A stretch of DNA of 64,000 nt from Bacteroidales bacterium (lineage in GTDB: Bacteria; Bacteroidota; Bacteroidia; Bacteroidales; P3). Shown here one piece after another: positions 55,429 through 64,000 of the stretch. How positions within the stretch are numbered: position 1 is the first letter of the stretch; each line of letters starts with the position of its first letter. The notes under the pieces were generated by a model that ran no database searches, was not told the origin of the DNA, and saw only the letters and a program-made list of their open reading frames with translations. A program made the position numbers and the translations under genes. The stretch is taken from positions 1 to 64,000 of the forward strand of contig JAFSYK010000084.1 of the NCBI GenBank assembly GCA_017449975.1, given 5' to 3'.

Positions 55429-55502
55429 TAGAATTGAGAATTGAAAATTGAAATTCGTGACCGGTGAACTGTGAACCGTGAACTGAGGTCGGAGACCTTG
55501 AG

Positions 55503-55700
55503 GAACCCCACACTGCGTACTTACGGACTTGTGCGGGGTTACAGAGATCCGTCCTCTCCGAGGCCAACCACATGAGGCACCAAAGCCCCAAAGGGGGCTG
55601 ACTCTCAACAACCCCGCACGCAGTGTGGGGCCAAGCAGTCAAATGGTGACAGCCCCAGAGGGGCTGACTCTCAATAACCCCGCACGCAGTGTGGGGGTGC
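55503..55700. repeat. CCCCGCAC hairpin repeats
   Basis: Two near-identical 46-47-bp units (55584-55630 and 55651-55696) each contain AGCCCC-GGGGCT hairpin arms and then AACCCCGCACGCAGTGTGGG. A third, partial palindromic copy is at 55504-55541. They fill the yfcC to HTH spacer and may act as terminators for yfcC. Confidence 0.85.
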
Positions 55701-55709
55701 TACGTACAC

Positions 55710-57320
<1,611 letters not shown>

Positions 57321-57329
57321 AGGGTTGGA

Positions 57330-57411
57330 GGTTAGAGGTTATAGGTTATAGAATATTCGTTATTACGTAATTACGTTATATCGTTATAACGAAAATTTCA
57401 ATTCTCAATTC
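57330..57411. repeat. GGTTATA and CGTTATTACG repeats
   Basis: GAGGTTATAGGTTATAG is followed by CGTTATTACGTAATTACGTT plus ATATCGTTATAACG. This spacer between the CYTH gene and yfcC has no gene. Confidence 0.7.
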
Positions 57412-57891
57412 TCAACTTGCCAGGTAGCTGTTTCGGTATCGGGGGTCTTGTGAGACGTCGGGGCCGAACCAGGCGGGCGGGACGAAGTCGTCGGCAGCGG
57501 CGGTGTCGGGGAACTCCACCTCGACGAGCAGCAGTCCTTCGTGGCGACCGTGAAAGATATCCAACTCGGCTACCAGCTCACCATGGTTGCCATCGGGGTG
57601 CAGCTGGGACAGCGGAATCTTGTAGCGTGTCTTGGCAATGATCCGTCCGTCGCACTTCTCGCGCAGATGTCGGTAGGAGTCGGGCGCCATGGCAAACTCC
57701 TCTTCCCTATTGACGATGGCACTGCTTTCGGTGCGCAGGTGTTCCTTGACCGTCAGCACATAGCGGTCGTCGATGCGACGGATGCGCAACGTGGGCTGCG
57801 TGCAGAGGTATCCCTGCTCAATCTCGCTACGCGGAAAGCGATCCAGACCATCCGGCAACGCCGAAACCAGATATTTACGCTCGATTTCCAA
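57412..57891 (-). CDS. CYTH domain protein (triphosphatase/adenylate-cyclase fold)
   Basis: A 159-residue single-domain CYTH protein beginning with the diagnostic ExExK motif (MEIERKYLV; Glu2, Glu4, Lys6). Alternating charged strands form the triphosphate tunnel (LRIRRIDDRYVLTVK, KTRYKIP, VAELDIF, EVEFPD). Such short bacterial members commonly hydrolyse inorganic triphosphate; class IV adenylate cyclase activity is less likely but cannot be excluded. Confidence 0.92.
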   Translation of the reverse strand: MEIERKYLVSALPDGLDRFPRSEIEQGYLCTQPTLRIRRIDDRYVLTVKEHLRTESSAIVNREEEFAMAPDSYRHLREKCDGRIIAKTRYKIPLSQLHPDGNHGELVAELDIFHGRHEGLLLVEVEFPDTAAADDFVPPAWFGPDVSQDPRYRNSYLAS

Positions 57892-57894
57892 AGA

Positions 57895-57993
57895 AGGGAA
57901 AGGTTGAAGGGTTGAAGGGACCTATTGGTCCTATTGGTCCTATTGGTCCTATTGGTCCAATTAGTCCTATTGGTCCAATTAGTCTAATTGGTC
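57895..57993. repeat. GGTCCTATT nonamer array
   Basis: About nine GGTCCTATT/GGTCCAATT/AGTCTAATT nonamers (57918-57993) lie upstream of the CYTH gene and run into the last codons of purC. It is the same family as the GGACTAATT repeats. Confidence 0.85.
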
Positions 57994-58929
57994 CAAATAT
58001 TCCTTCACGTTTTTCTCGATGCGGGCGGCGACATCGGTGCAGTCGTCGGCTTTCTGGAAAGGCTGACCGATGATGTGCTCGTAAAGTTCGATATAACGGT
58101 TGGTGATGCTCTCAACAATGGTGGGGGTCATTTCGGGCACCTGCTGTCCCTCTTTGCCTTGGAAGCCGTTCTCCATGAGCCATTCACGGACAAACTCCTT
58201 GGAGAGCTGACGCTGACGCTCACCTTTGGCCAAACGCTCCGCATAGCCGTCGGCATAGAAATAACGGCTGCTATCGGGGGTATGGATTTCGTCGATAAGA
58301 TAAATCTTGCCATCGCGCTTGCCAAACTCATACTTGGTGTCAACCAGTATGAGACCCTGGGCGGCAGCCATCTCGGTGCCACGCTGGAAGAGCGCCAACG
58401 AGATACGCTCCAACTCGTTGTAGTCGGCTTCGGAGACGAGACCCGTGCGGATAATCTCCTCGCGAGAGATGTTCTCATCGTGTCCTTCGTCGGCTTTGGT
58501 GGTGGGCGTCACGATGGGCGTGGGGAACTTCTGGTTCTCCACCATGCCTTCGGGCAGGGCGACACCGCAGAGGGTGCGGGCACCCGCCTTGTACTCACGC
58601 CAGGCGGAGCCAGCCAGGTAGCCACGGACGATCATCTCAACACGGAAACCTTCGCAACGGAGACCGACGGTGACCATCGGGTCGGGCGACGCCAGCTTCC
58701 AGTTGGGGACGATATCCTGCGTGGCATCCAGAAAACGCGAAGCTATCTGGTTCAACACCTGACCTTTGTAGGGGATACCTTTGGGCAGCACCACGTCGAA
58801 GGCGCTGATACGGTCAGTGACGACCATGGCGAGGTAGCGGTCATCGATGTTGTAGACGTCGCGCACTTTGCCAACATAGAGCGATTTCTGTTTCGGAAAA
58901 GAAAAATGGGTTTGGGTTATTGCGTTCAT
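57979..58929 (-). CDS. purC: Phosphoribosylaminoimidazole-succinocarboxamide synthase
   Basis: Makes SAICAR from CAIR, aspartate and ATP in purine synthesis. The 316-residue protein is the longer SAICAR-synthase form ([83 protein letters not shown]). The last codons (about six) derive from the nonamer repeat. It is not in a pur operon. Confidence 0.97.
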   Translation of the reverse strand: MNAITQTHFSFPKQKSLYVGKVRDVYNIDDRYLAMVVTDRISAFDVVLPKGIPYKGQVLNQIASRFLDATQDIVPNWKLASPDPMVTVGLRCEGFRVEMIVRGYLAGSAWREYKAGARTLCGVALPEGMVENQKFPTPIVTPTTKADEGHDENISREEIIRTGLVSEADYNELERISLALFQRGTEMAAAQGLILVDTKYEFGKRDGKIYLIDEIHTPDSSRYFYADGYAERLAKGERQRQLSKEFVREWLMENGFQGKEGQQVPEMTPTIVESITNRYIELYEHIIGQPFQKADDCTDVAARIEKNVKEYLDQLD

Positions 58930-58934
58930 GATGG

Positions 58935-59050
58935 GATGGGTTTTAGGGTTGAAGGGGTTAAAGGTTGGAGGGTTTGAGGGTTCTAGATTTTCTAGATTAT
59001 CTAGATTTTCTAGAACTTCTAGAATATCTAGATTTTCTAGTCAATCTGGT
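58935..59050. repeat. TCTAGATT tandem repeats
   Basis: The rsmD-purC spacer holds GGTTGAAGGGGTTAAAGGTT and then about seven CTAGATTTT/CTAGAAT units (58981-59042), the same family as at 26528-26605. No gene is present. Confidence 0.85.
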
Positions 59051-59055
59051 TTATC

Positions 59056-59601
59056 TTATTCATCGAGTTTTTTGGCGAAGAAGGTGAAGTTGACTTTTCC
59101 GTAGATGCGATGTTGCCAGAAATGGGGATGATTGGCAAAATCGAACTCTTTGGGGTGTTCGAGGATGAAGATACCGTCGTCGGTCAGCAGGTCGTGTTCA
59201 AACACCATGTCGGGCAATTGGGGCAGGTCGGGTGCCGCATAGGGCGGATCGGCAAAGACGATGTCGAATTGACGGTTGGGACGACGCAGCAGCTCGAAGA
59301 CATCGGCACGCACCACCCGCAGATTGTCGAGGGCGAGATGCTTGGCGGTGTCCTTGATGAAATCGGTACAGCCTGCATGGATGTCGATGGCCGTCACCTC
59401 ACGCGCGCCCCGCGACACAAACTCCACCGACACGGCACCCGTGCCGGCGAAGAGATCCAACACCGAACACTCCTCGTAGTCGACGTAGTTGTTCAAGATG
59501 TTGAACAGACTCTCACGCGCCATATCGGTGGTAGGCCGCACCGGCAAATTGGCGGGCGGATTCAGTCGACGACCTCGTAATGTTCCGGAAATGATACGCA
59601 T
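59056..59601 (-). CDS. rsmD: 16S rRNA (guanine966-N2)-methyltransferase
   Basis: A 181-residue Rossmann-fold methyltransferase. It starts MRIISGTLRGRRLNPPANLP, has the SAM motif VLDLFAGTGAVSVEFVSRGA and the catalytic DPPY (FADPPYAAP). In many Bacteroidetes it neighbours a DUF3822 gene, as here (84 nt upstream). Confidence 0.97.
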   Translation of the reverse strand: MRIISGTLRGRRLNPPANLPVRPTTDMARESLFNILNNYVDYEECSVLDLFAGTGAVSVEFVSRGAREVTAIDIHAGCTDFIKDTAKHLALDNLRVVRADVFELLRRPNRQFDIVFADPPYAAPDLPQLPDMVFEHDLLTDDGIFILEHPKEFDFANHPHFWQHRIYGKVNFTFFAKKLDE

Positions 59602-59604
59602 AGG

Positions 59605-59697
59605 AAAGTTGAGAGTTGAGAATTGAGTGTTAAAAGTTTTTTTTCGTTATTACGTAATTACGTTATAACGTTATTACTAAATTCACTATTCACTCAA
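59605..59697. repeat. TTGAGAG and CGTTATTACG repeats
   Basis: GTTGAGAGTTGAGAATTGAG (59609-59628) is followed by CGTTATTACGTAATTACGTT plus ATAACGTTATTAC (59646-59678). The last part overlaps the 3' end of the DUF3822 gene. Confidence 0.75.
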
Positions 59698-60531
59698 CAC
59701 TGTGGCGTATTTGTAGGCGTGGAGGCGAGCCAGGTCGGGGTGCTGGGGTTTCAGCGGAGCACCGTTGTAGAGATCCAGGTGGGGGAAGTAGCCACGCAGC
59801 TGCATGAACAGCTCACGTTCCACGGCACCGCACAGCAGCATCTCCATGTCGGGAGTCTCCACCTCCATACGTTTCATTACATTCAGCGAAGCGTAGAGCA
59901 ACTGCTGCACGTCATCGACGCTGCGACGCGTGGAGAGCAGCAGCTGTCCGTCGCGCAGCACCAGATAGTCGACCAGCATCTGTCGGCGTGTGGCATCCTG
60001 GCTCAGCCATGCCACAACGACTGGATTACGCTTGGAGCGCTGCAGCAGCGCGTCGCCCAACAAGGCGTAAGGCTGCGCACAGCATTCGATACCGGGCAAC
60101 GCCACTTTGAACGCCGTCAGCAGCGTGGCGTCCGACGTGTAGACACAATGGGCGTTGAGGGCCGAATGGAAGGAGGAGGAAATCATTGCCATGGCAGGGA
60201 CTTCGGCCACCGTTTCCAGATAGCGGCGCTGCTGTGACGACTCGTAGAGCTCGGCAGGGATCCAGGTGTAGCAACCCGAGTCCACTACCAGCCGCATGGA
60301 CTGGAACTCCACGGGATAGATATGTTGCTCCGAGAAGAACGACTTGATGTCGGAGATGAGCGCCGACATGGGGCGCGTCAAATCCATCGTCACCTCGCCA
60401 AAGGTGAGCAACAAGCCAGAGGCGGTGGTCACTGAAAAAGAAAATCCATTTGACTGAAGGCAAATGGACATTCTTCTTTCGTATGACGCAACCTCTTTAT
60501 CTGTGTTGATAAAAGTGTTTACGTGATACAT
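59686..60531 (-). CDS. DUF3822 family protein
   Basis: A 281-residue protein of the Bacteroidetes-specific DUF3822 family, with an actin/ASKHA-like pattern (RRMSICLQSNGFSFSVT, LRDGQLLLSTRRSVDDVQQL, MEMLLCGAVER). The ATG at 60531 is used; an in-frame TTG lies 12 nt upstream and would overlap the previous gene. It is 4 nt downstream of the unknown membrane-anchored gene and upstream of rsmD. Function is unknown. Confidence 0.88.
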   Translation of the reverse strand: MYHVNTFINTDKEVASYERRMSICLQSNGFSFSVTTASGLLLTFGEVTMDLTRPMSALISDIKSFFSEQHIYPVEFQSMRLVVDSGCYTWIPAELYESSQQRRYLETVAEVPAMAMISSSFHSALNAHCVYTSDATLLTAFKVALPGIECCAQPYALLGDALLQRSKRNPVVVAWLSQDATRRQMLVDYLVLRDGQLLLSTRRSVDDVQQLLYASLNVMKRMEVETPDMEMLLCGAVERELFMQLRGYFPHLDLYNGAPLKPQHPDLARLHAYKYATVLSE

Positions 60532-60535
60532 AATA

Positions 60536-61237
60536 TTATTCAAAATTACCGTCGGTGATTGCCTGAGTCATATCGCCGACTTTCCAGCCCGGATAGCGGT
60601 GCATCTCATCCAACTCAGCCAGCTTGTTGACAACCAGCTGATGGTCGAGGTCGCTCAGCAGGTCGGTGAGTTCCACCTTGCACTCGAACACAGGCACCAA
60701 GTAGCCACCCTTGTCGATCTGGCCGGCCTGCAGCGTGAAGTCGTACTGGCGATCTTTGGGATAAGGCACATAGCGCAGGTTGAGAATCTCCTGGTCGGTC
60801 ATCGGATGGACAGAGCCATCGGCAGCCGTCACCATCAACTTCTTGTCGTCGCGCAGCTTGGTGACCGGATTGATGAAGACCTCTTTACGGGTGATATAAC
60901 CTTTCTTGACAGCCTCCAGCTCGGTCATCTCGTTGATGTCGACATCGGCGGGGATCAGCTCGTAGTTGATGACTTTGCTGACAACTTTCATGCTGTCCTC
61001 GTGCAACAGACGGTCGCACAACGTGTCGAAGCTGGCACAGTATTTGCCGTAGGTGAGTTTGTAGGCCTCCTCCAGCGTACGGATGGCTTTCAGTTTTTCG
61101 GCACAAGCATCGCGACGCTTTGTGTACTCGTTGTCGAATTTGATAGGCTTCATCATGCTCGAGGCAAGCAAATAGGCCAAACCGATAATGGCCACACCCA
61201 GCACGATGGCAATCAGGTTTTTCGTAGACTTTTTCAT
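60536..61237 (-). CDS. Membrane-anchored protein of unknown function
   Basis: A 233-residue protein with one N-terminal membrane helix (NLIAIVLGVAIIGLAYLLAS, residues about 7-26) and a soluble domain predicted to face the periplasm (KLKAIRTLEEAYKLTYGKYC, then INPVTKLRDDKKLM). The helix-then-soluble layout recalls pilin-like proteins but without a prepilin cleavage site. It is probably co-transcribed with DUF3822 (4-nt gap). I do not recognise the family. Confidence 0.8.
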   Translation of the reverse strand: MKKSTKNLIAIVLGVAIIGLAYLLASSMMKPIKFDNEYTKRRDACAEKLKAIRTLEEAYKLTYGKYCASFDTLCDRLLHEDSMKVVSKVINYELIPADVDINEMTELEAVKKGYITRKEVFINPVTKLRDDKKLMVTAADGSVHPMTDQEILNLRYVPYPKDRQYDFTLQAGQIDKGGYLVPVFECKVELTDLLSDLDHQLVVNKLAELDEMHRYPGWKVGDMTQAITDGNFE

Positions 61238-61298
61238 TGTTTTGTATATGAATGATTTTGTTTCTAATCGTTAGTAGGCATACTTCCTACCCATTGTG

Positions 61299-61306
61299 CA
61301 AAGATA
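61299..61306 (-). promoter_or_regulatory. Bacteroidetes -7 element upstream of the membrane-anchored protein gene
   Basis: TATCTTTG on the minus strand fits TAnnTTTG, 61 nt before the start codon, just outside the inverted-repeat element. Confidence 0.55.
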
Positions 61307-61355
61307 CAAAAAAAAGTAAAAAGCAAAAAACTAAAAATAAAATGTAGCCATTTTC

Positions 61356-61583
61356 AGAAGCTGTTTAAGTTTGATTGATGTATTTTATTATGGACATGGA
61401 CGAGCAGATTTTTTGCCTTTTCCGATGGAGCAATGGTGTGAACAAGTCCTGTGGACTTGTGAGCCGAGCCTCGAAAAGTTCCCACTTTTCGAAGAAGGCG
61501 AGGAAATTGTGACTGAGGAAAGGTGAAAAAGATGCCGTTCAGGTACTTTAAGAAAACCATTGAATTAAATTTAAACAGCTTCT
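61356..61583. mobile_element. MITE-like element with 19-bp inverted terminal repeats
   Basis: The ends AGAAGCTGTTTAAGTTTGA (61356-61374) and the reverse complement of 61565-61583 (AGAAGCTGTTTAAATTTAA) match at 17 of 19 positions and enclose 228 bp. Inside are two hairpins, CAAGTCC-TGT-GGACTTG (about 61444-61460) and CGAAAAGT-TCCC-ACTTTTCG (about 61472-61491). No transposase is encoded. The right end abuts the stop codon of the kinase/RapZ-C gene. No clear target duplication was identified. Confidence 0.7.
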
Positions 61584-63070
61584 CAATCCTCAATCCGAAT
61601 TTCCTGTTCACGGTGGATGAGCCGCACATGACAGGTGCCATCGCCCCGAAGCAGTGCGGCCATGCGCTCGGCACAATAGACGGAACGGTGCTGACCACCC
61701 GTGCAACCAAACGAGACCATCAGATGGGCAAAATGTCGTTCGTTGTACTGCTTCACAGACTGTCGAACCAGAGTGGCAGCCTGTTGCAGAAACGTTTCCA
61801 CCTCCACGTCGCCCTCCAGAAACTGGATGACGGCGGCATCACGACCCGTCAGCGTCTTGTACTGCGCATAGCGTCCCGGGTTGGGCAGCGCACGACAGTC
61901 GAAGACAAAGCCACCGCCATTGCCGCTGTCGTCGTCGGGATAGCCTTTTTTGTAGCTGAAACTCATCACCGTGACGGTGAGCATATCCGTCGGGAACACC
62001 GGCGGCGTGGCAACCACTCGATGCGACAAATCATTGAGCACCGCACGCAGATGCGGCAACTCGACAGCGGGCCAATGGTCTTCCACCACACGGCGCAGGT
62101 TGGCCAAAGCCAACGGCACACTCTGGAGGAAATAACTCTTGCGCTCGAAATAGCCACGGTAGCCGTAGGCGCCCAACGCCTGCATGATGCGTATCAGCAC
62201 ATAACCGTAGAAACAGTTGCGGAAGGCGTCGGACGAGAAGGCGGGACGACTGTCGGCAGGCATCTGGCCAATCTTTTCGGACAACGTGCGGATGTAGTGT
62301 TCCAGCAACTCGCGGCGCAGCGGATCCGGAAGGTCACTTTTGGCACTATAGAGCAGGCTGGCCACATCGTACTGCGCCGCACCGCGCCGACCACCCTGGT
62401 AGTCGATGTAATAGAGGCGACGGCCCGTCTCGTCGGGCGTGGGCAGCAGCATGATGTTGCGCGACTGGAAGTCTCGGTACATGAAGTAGCGACAATCCTC
62501 CTGCAGGAGATAGTCTATCAGCCGATTGAAGTCATCCTCCAGCAACTGCTCGTCAAAGGACACATGCAGCAGCTTCAAGAAGAAATATTTGAAATACTGC
62601 AAGTCCCACTGCATGGACTGGCGGTCGAAATCGGAGCGCGGATAGGCGTAGCTGAAATCGAGGTCGCGGCAACGGGTCTGAAAATCGGCCAAGTCGCCCA
62701 GTACCTGACGGTAGAGCGTCAGCATCTCGTCGTCGAATCCCCCACCCTGCTGCCGTTTGGCGTAAAGGTGAGCGTAGAGCGTTTCGTCGCCCAAGTCCTG
62801 TTGCAGATAGCAACGGTGGTCGTCGGAGACGGCATAGACCTCCGGCACCGGCAAGCCTCGCTTCCGCATCTCGCGACTATAGTAGACAAAGGCGTCGTTC
62901 TCACGCACATCGTCGTTGCAGGCGGCAATACAACACCGGTCGCCACCCTGTAAACGGAAATAGCGACGGTTGGAGCCATTGGCGCCCAACTCGGAAACAA
63001 CCGAAACCGGCACACCTGCCCACCGTTCGAACAGCGGCGAGAGGTCTGCCATCCTATCGGAGGAGGTCAC
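61583..63070 (-). CDS. Sugar-kinase-like phosphotransferase fused to RapZ C-terminal domain
   Basis: A 495-residue two-domain protein. Residues about 1-345 form an aminoglycoside-phosphotransferase-like kinase related to AmgK (SNRRYFRLQGGDRCCIAACN, catalytic FMYRDFQSRNIML, metal-binding YYIDYQGGRRGAAQYD). Residues about 365-495 match the RapZ C-terminal domain (SFSYKKGYP, DCRALPNPGRY, VSFGCTGGQHRSVYCAERMA), which in E. coli binds glucosamine-6-phosphate. AmgK phosphorylates MurNAc/GlcNAc in wall recycling, so the fusion may couple amino-sugar sensing to recycling. It follows bactofilin by 5 nt. Confidence 0.9.
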   Translation of the reverse strand: MTSSDRMADLSPLFERWAGVPVSVVSELGANGSNRRYFRLQGGDRCCIAACNDDVRENDAFVYYSREMRKRGLPVPEVYAVSDDHRCYLQQDLGDETLYAHLYAKRQQGGGFDDEMLTLYRQVLGDLADFQTRCRDLDFSYAYPRSDFDRQSMQWDLQYFKYFFLKLLHVSFDEQLLEDDFNRLIDYLLQEDCRYFMYRDFQSRNIMLLPTPDETGRRLYYIDYQGGRRGAAQYDVASLLYSAKSDLPDPLRRELLEHYIRTLSEKIGQMPADSRPAFSSDAFRNCFYGYVLIRIMQALGAYGYRGYFERKSYFLQSVPLALANLRRVVEDHWPAVELPHLRAVLNDLSHRVVATPPVFPTDMLTVTVMSFSYKKGYPDDDSGNGGGFVFDCRALPNPGRYAQYKTLTGRDAAVIQFLEGDVEVETFLQQAATLVRQSVKQYNERHFAHLMVSFGCTGGQHRSVYCAERMAALLRGDGTCHVRLIHREQEIRIED

Positions 63071-63075
63071 GACAC

Positions 63076-63477
63076 TTATGCTTTGTGCTCCGACTCAGCC
63101 TGTGCCTGGGCCTGTGCTTCATTCTCACGACGTACCTCGTCGAGCATCTTGCAGGTACCCGAGAAGACGGCACCCGGCTCGATGGAGAGCTTGTTGATAA
63201 GCAGGTCGCCCTTGACACGTGCGGTCGAATGCAGCGACAGCAGCTCCTTCACCGAGATGTTGCCCTCGATGGTGCCGATAATATTGGCATTCTGGCAGAC
63301 AGCGTTGCCATGAATAATACCGGTTTCACCGATAACCAGCTTGCCGTTGAGCTGGATGTTGCCCTGGAGAACACCGTCCAGACGAAAATCACCACTGGCC
63401 ACCACATTACCTTTGATGGTGCTACCATGAGTAATGGTATTGATCTGAGCAGGTTCCATTTCCATTAATTTTGCCAT
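63076..63477 (-). CDS. Bactofilin (polymer-forming cytoskeletal protein)
   Basis: A 133-residue bactofilin. The central beta-helix is shown by the recurring glycine/valine pattern (TITHGSTIKGNVVASGDFRL, DGVLQGNIQLNGKLVIGETG, IIHGNAVCQNANIIGTIEGN). The short termini are disordered, with an EAQAQAQAESE tail. Bactofilins polymerise without nucleotides and localise wall enzymes. It is 5 nt upstream of the kinase/RapZ-C gene, consistent with an envelope role. Confidence 0.96.
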   Translation of the reverse strand: MAKLMEMEPAQINTITHGSTIKGNVVASGDFRLDGVLQGNIQLNGKLVIGETGIIHGNAVCQNANIIGTIEGNISVKELLSLHSTARVKGDLLINKLSIEPGAVFSGTCKMLDEVRRENEAQAQAQAESEHKA

Positions 63478-63479
63478 AA

Positions 63480-63589
63480 TAAATTGAATGTGTTAATTTG
63501 TTAATTCTTAATTTCGTTAATCTGTTATTTTATCACGTAATTTCGTTATAACATTATCTCGTTATTCCGTTATAACAACAATTTTGATT
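63480..63589. repeat. TTGTTAAT and CGTTATAAC repeats
   Basis: TGTTAATTTGTTAATTCTTA (63490-63509) is followed by CACGTAATTTCGTTATAACA and TTATCTCGTTATTCCGTTAT. The spacer between the TPR gene and bactofilin has no gene. Confidence 0.7.
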
Positions 63590-64000
63590 TCATTTCTTAT
63601 AATACTTTTCGAAGAATTCGTTGTAGGCCTCCACATCCTTGCGGTTGTAGAAGGTGGCGTAGTTCTGTGTCGAGATGGGGAACACGCGGTAGTCGGCGGC
63701 ATTGAGCTGCGACAGCGGGCTCTCGGGACGGAACAGGTGGGTGTAGTAATCCATCGCCTCGGCGGCATCGACAAAACGATGGACCGTGAGCATCTGCACC
63801 GAGTCGGAGAAGAGCAACAGGTTGACCTTATAGCCCTTGTTGGAGTAGTAGTTCGTGTTGAAGTTGGCCATCTGGTAGCGCACATCCATCGAACGGACGT
63901 TGCGGTCTTTGAGCAGCACCACCACGTAATGCTGCATATTCTCGCGGTAGCGGAACAGCTGTGCTTCGGTAGAGAGCTGCTCCTCTTCGGCCGCGCCCTC
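63590..64000 (-). CDS. C-terminal end of a large TPR protein (SprE/PorW-like), partial
   Basis: The frame is open from the right edge to the stop at 63590, giving 136 codons. The end (HYVVVLLKDRNVRSMDVRYQ, ANFNTNYYSNKGYKVNLLLF, FVDAAEAMDYYTHLF, YRVFPISTQNYATFYNRKDV, NEFFEKYYK) fits the C-terminal domain of Bacteroidetes TPR-repeat lipoproteins of the SprE/PorW kind, linked to type IX secretion and gliding. The TPR part lies outside the window, so the identification is tentative. Confidence 0.7.
   Translation of the reverse strand, partial: EGAAEEEQLSTEAQLFRYRENMQHYVVVLLKDRNVRSMDVRYQMANFNTNYYSNKGYKVNLLLFSDSVQMLTVHRFVDAAEAMDYYTHLFRPESPLSQLNAADYRVFPISTQNYATFYNRKDVEAYNEFFEKYYKK

Noticed and set aside
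55429-55611. N-terminal extension of the HTH protein
   Set aside because: The added residues are encoded by the CCCCGCAC and TTGAGAA repeats; the conserved-looking region starts at the ATG at 55428.

Overview
The window looks like chromosome from an anaerobic member of the Bacteroidales; the genus cannot be fixed because there is no rRNA gene. The evidence is the gene families (DUF2723 membrane protein, DUF3822 next to rsmD, peptidase C69, PPDK-like protein, OMP_b-brl_3 receptor, SprE/PorW-like TPR protein, RapZ-C kinase fusion), promoters with the Bacteroidetes -7 element TAnnTTTG rather than E. coli-type boxes, and a class III (anaerobic) ribonucleotide reductase. Coding regions are GC-rich, while the spacers are AT-rich and built from a small vocabulary of short tandem repeats. 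No tRNA, rRNA, CRISPR array, prophage or intact insertion sequence was found.

Layout. 1-13.5 kb (minus strand): nrdD (cut by the left edge) behind a cobalamin riboswitch, mgtC-like, ygiQ, pgk, an isolated atpB with a small ribbon-helix-helix-like gene, a DUF2723 protein, a four-helix-bundle gene bracketed by 30-bp inverted repeats, arginine deiminase and a CtpA protease. 13.6-22.2 kb (plus): sppA, a hydrolase-LysM protein, then an outer-membrane receptor / ABC ATPase / membrane protein / lipoprotein / YtrA-type GntR regulator cluster with a palindromic operator candidate. 22.1-29.9 kb (minus): C69 dipeptidase, M20 amidohydrolase, MurD2-like ligase and MurL epimerase, coiled-coil lipoprotein. 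30-34.6 kb (plus): outer-membrane protein, S41 lipoprotein, PPDK-like protein. 34.6-49.9 kb (minus): PagL-like protein, ligA, dapF, dnaX interrupted by an in-frame UAG, aguA, aguB, DppB-like permease, tsaB, lolA, folE, rlmI-like, rpe, yitT, yggS. 50.1-54.4 kb (plus): AbiE-type antitoxin with a truncated toxin, a structured noncoding RNA, and a lipoprotein/LPP20/CsgG-like trio. 54.8-64 kb (minus): putative HTH protein, YfcC transporter, CYTH protein, purC, rsmD, DUF3822, an unknown membrane-anchored protein, an AmgK/RapZ-C fusion, bactofilin, and the C-terminus of a TPR protein.

How genes work together. MurD2 and MurL suggest D-glutamate is placed in peptidoglycan by ligating L-Glu and then epimerising the UDP-MurNAc-dipeptide; dapF, the kinase/RapZ fusion and bactofilin are also envelope genes. 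aguB-aguA convert agmatine to putrescine. The most unusual feature is sequence-level: octanucleotide (GATTGCTT-like) and related short tandem repeats lie not only between genes but in frame inside at least four enzyme genes (M20 amidohydrolase, MurD2, AguA, RlmI-like), with a heptamer version in MurL. The octamer unit is not a multiple of three, so a change of one copy would shift the frame.
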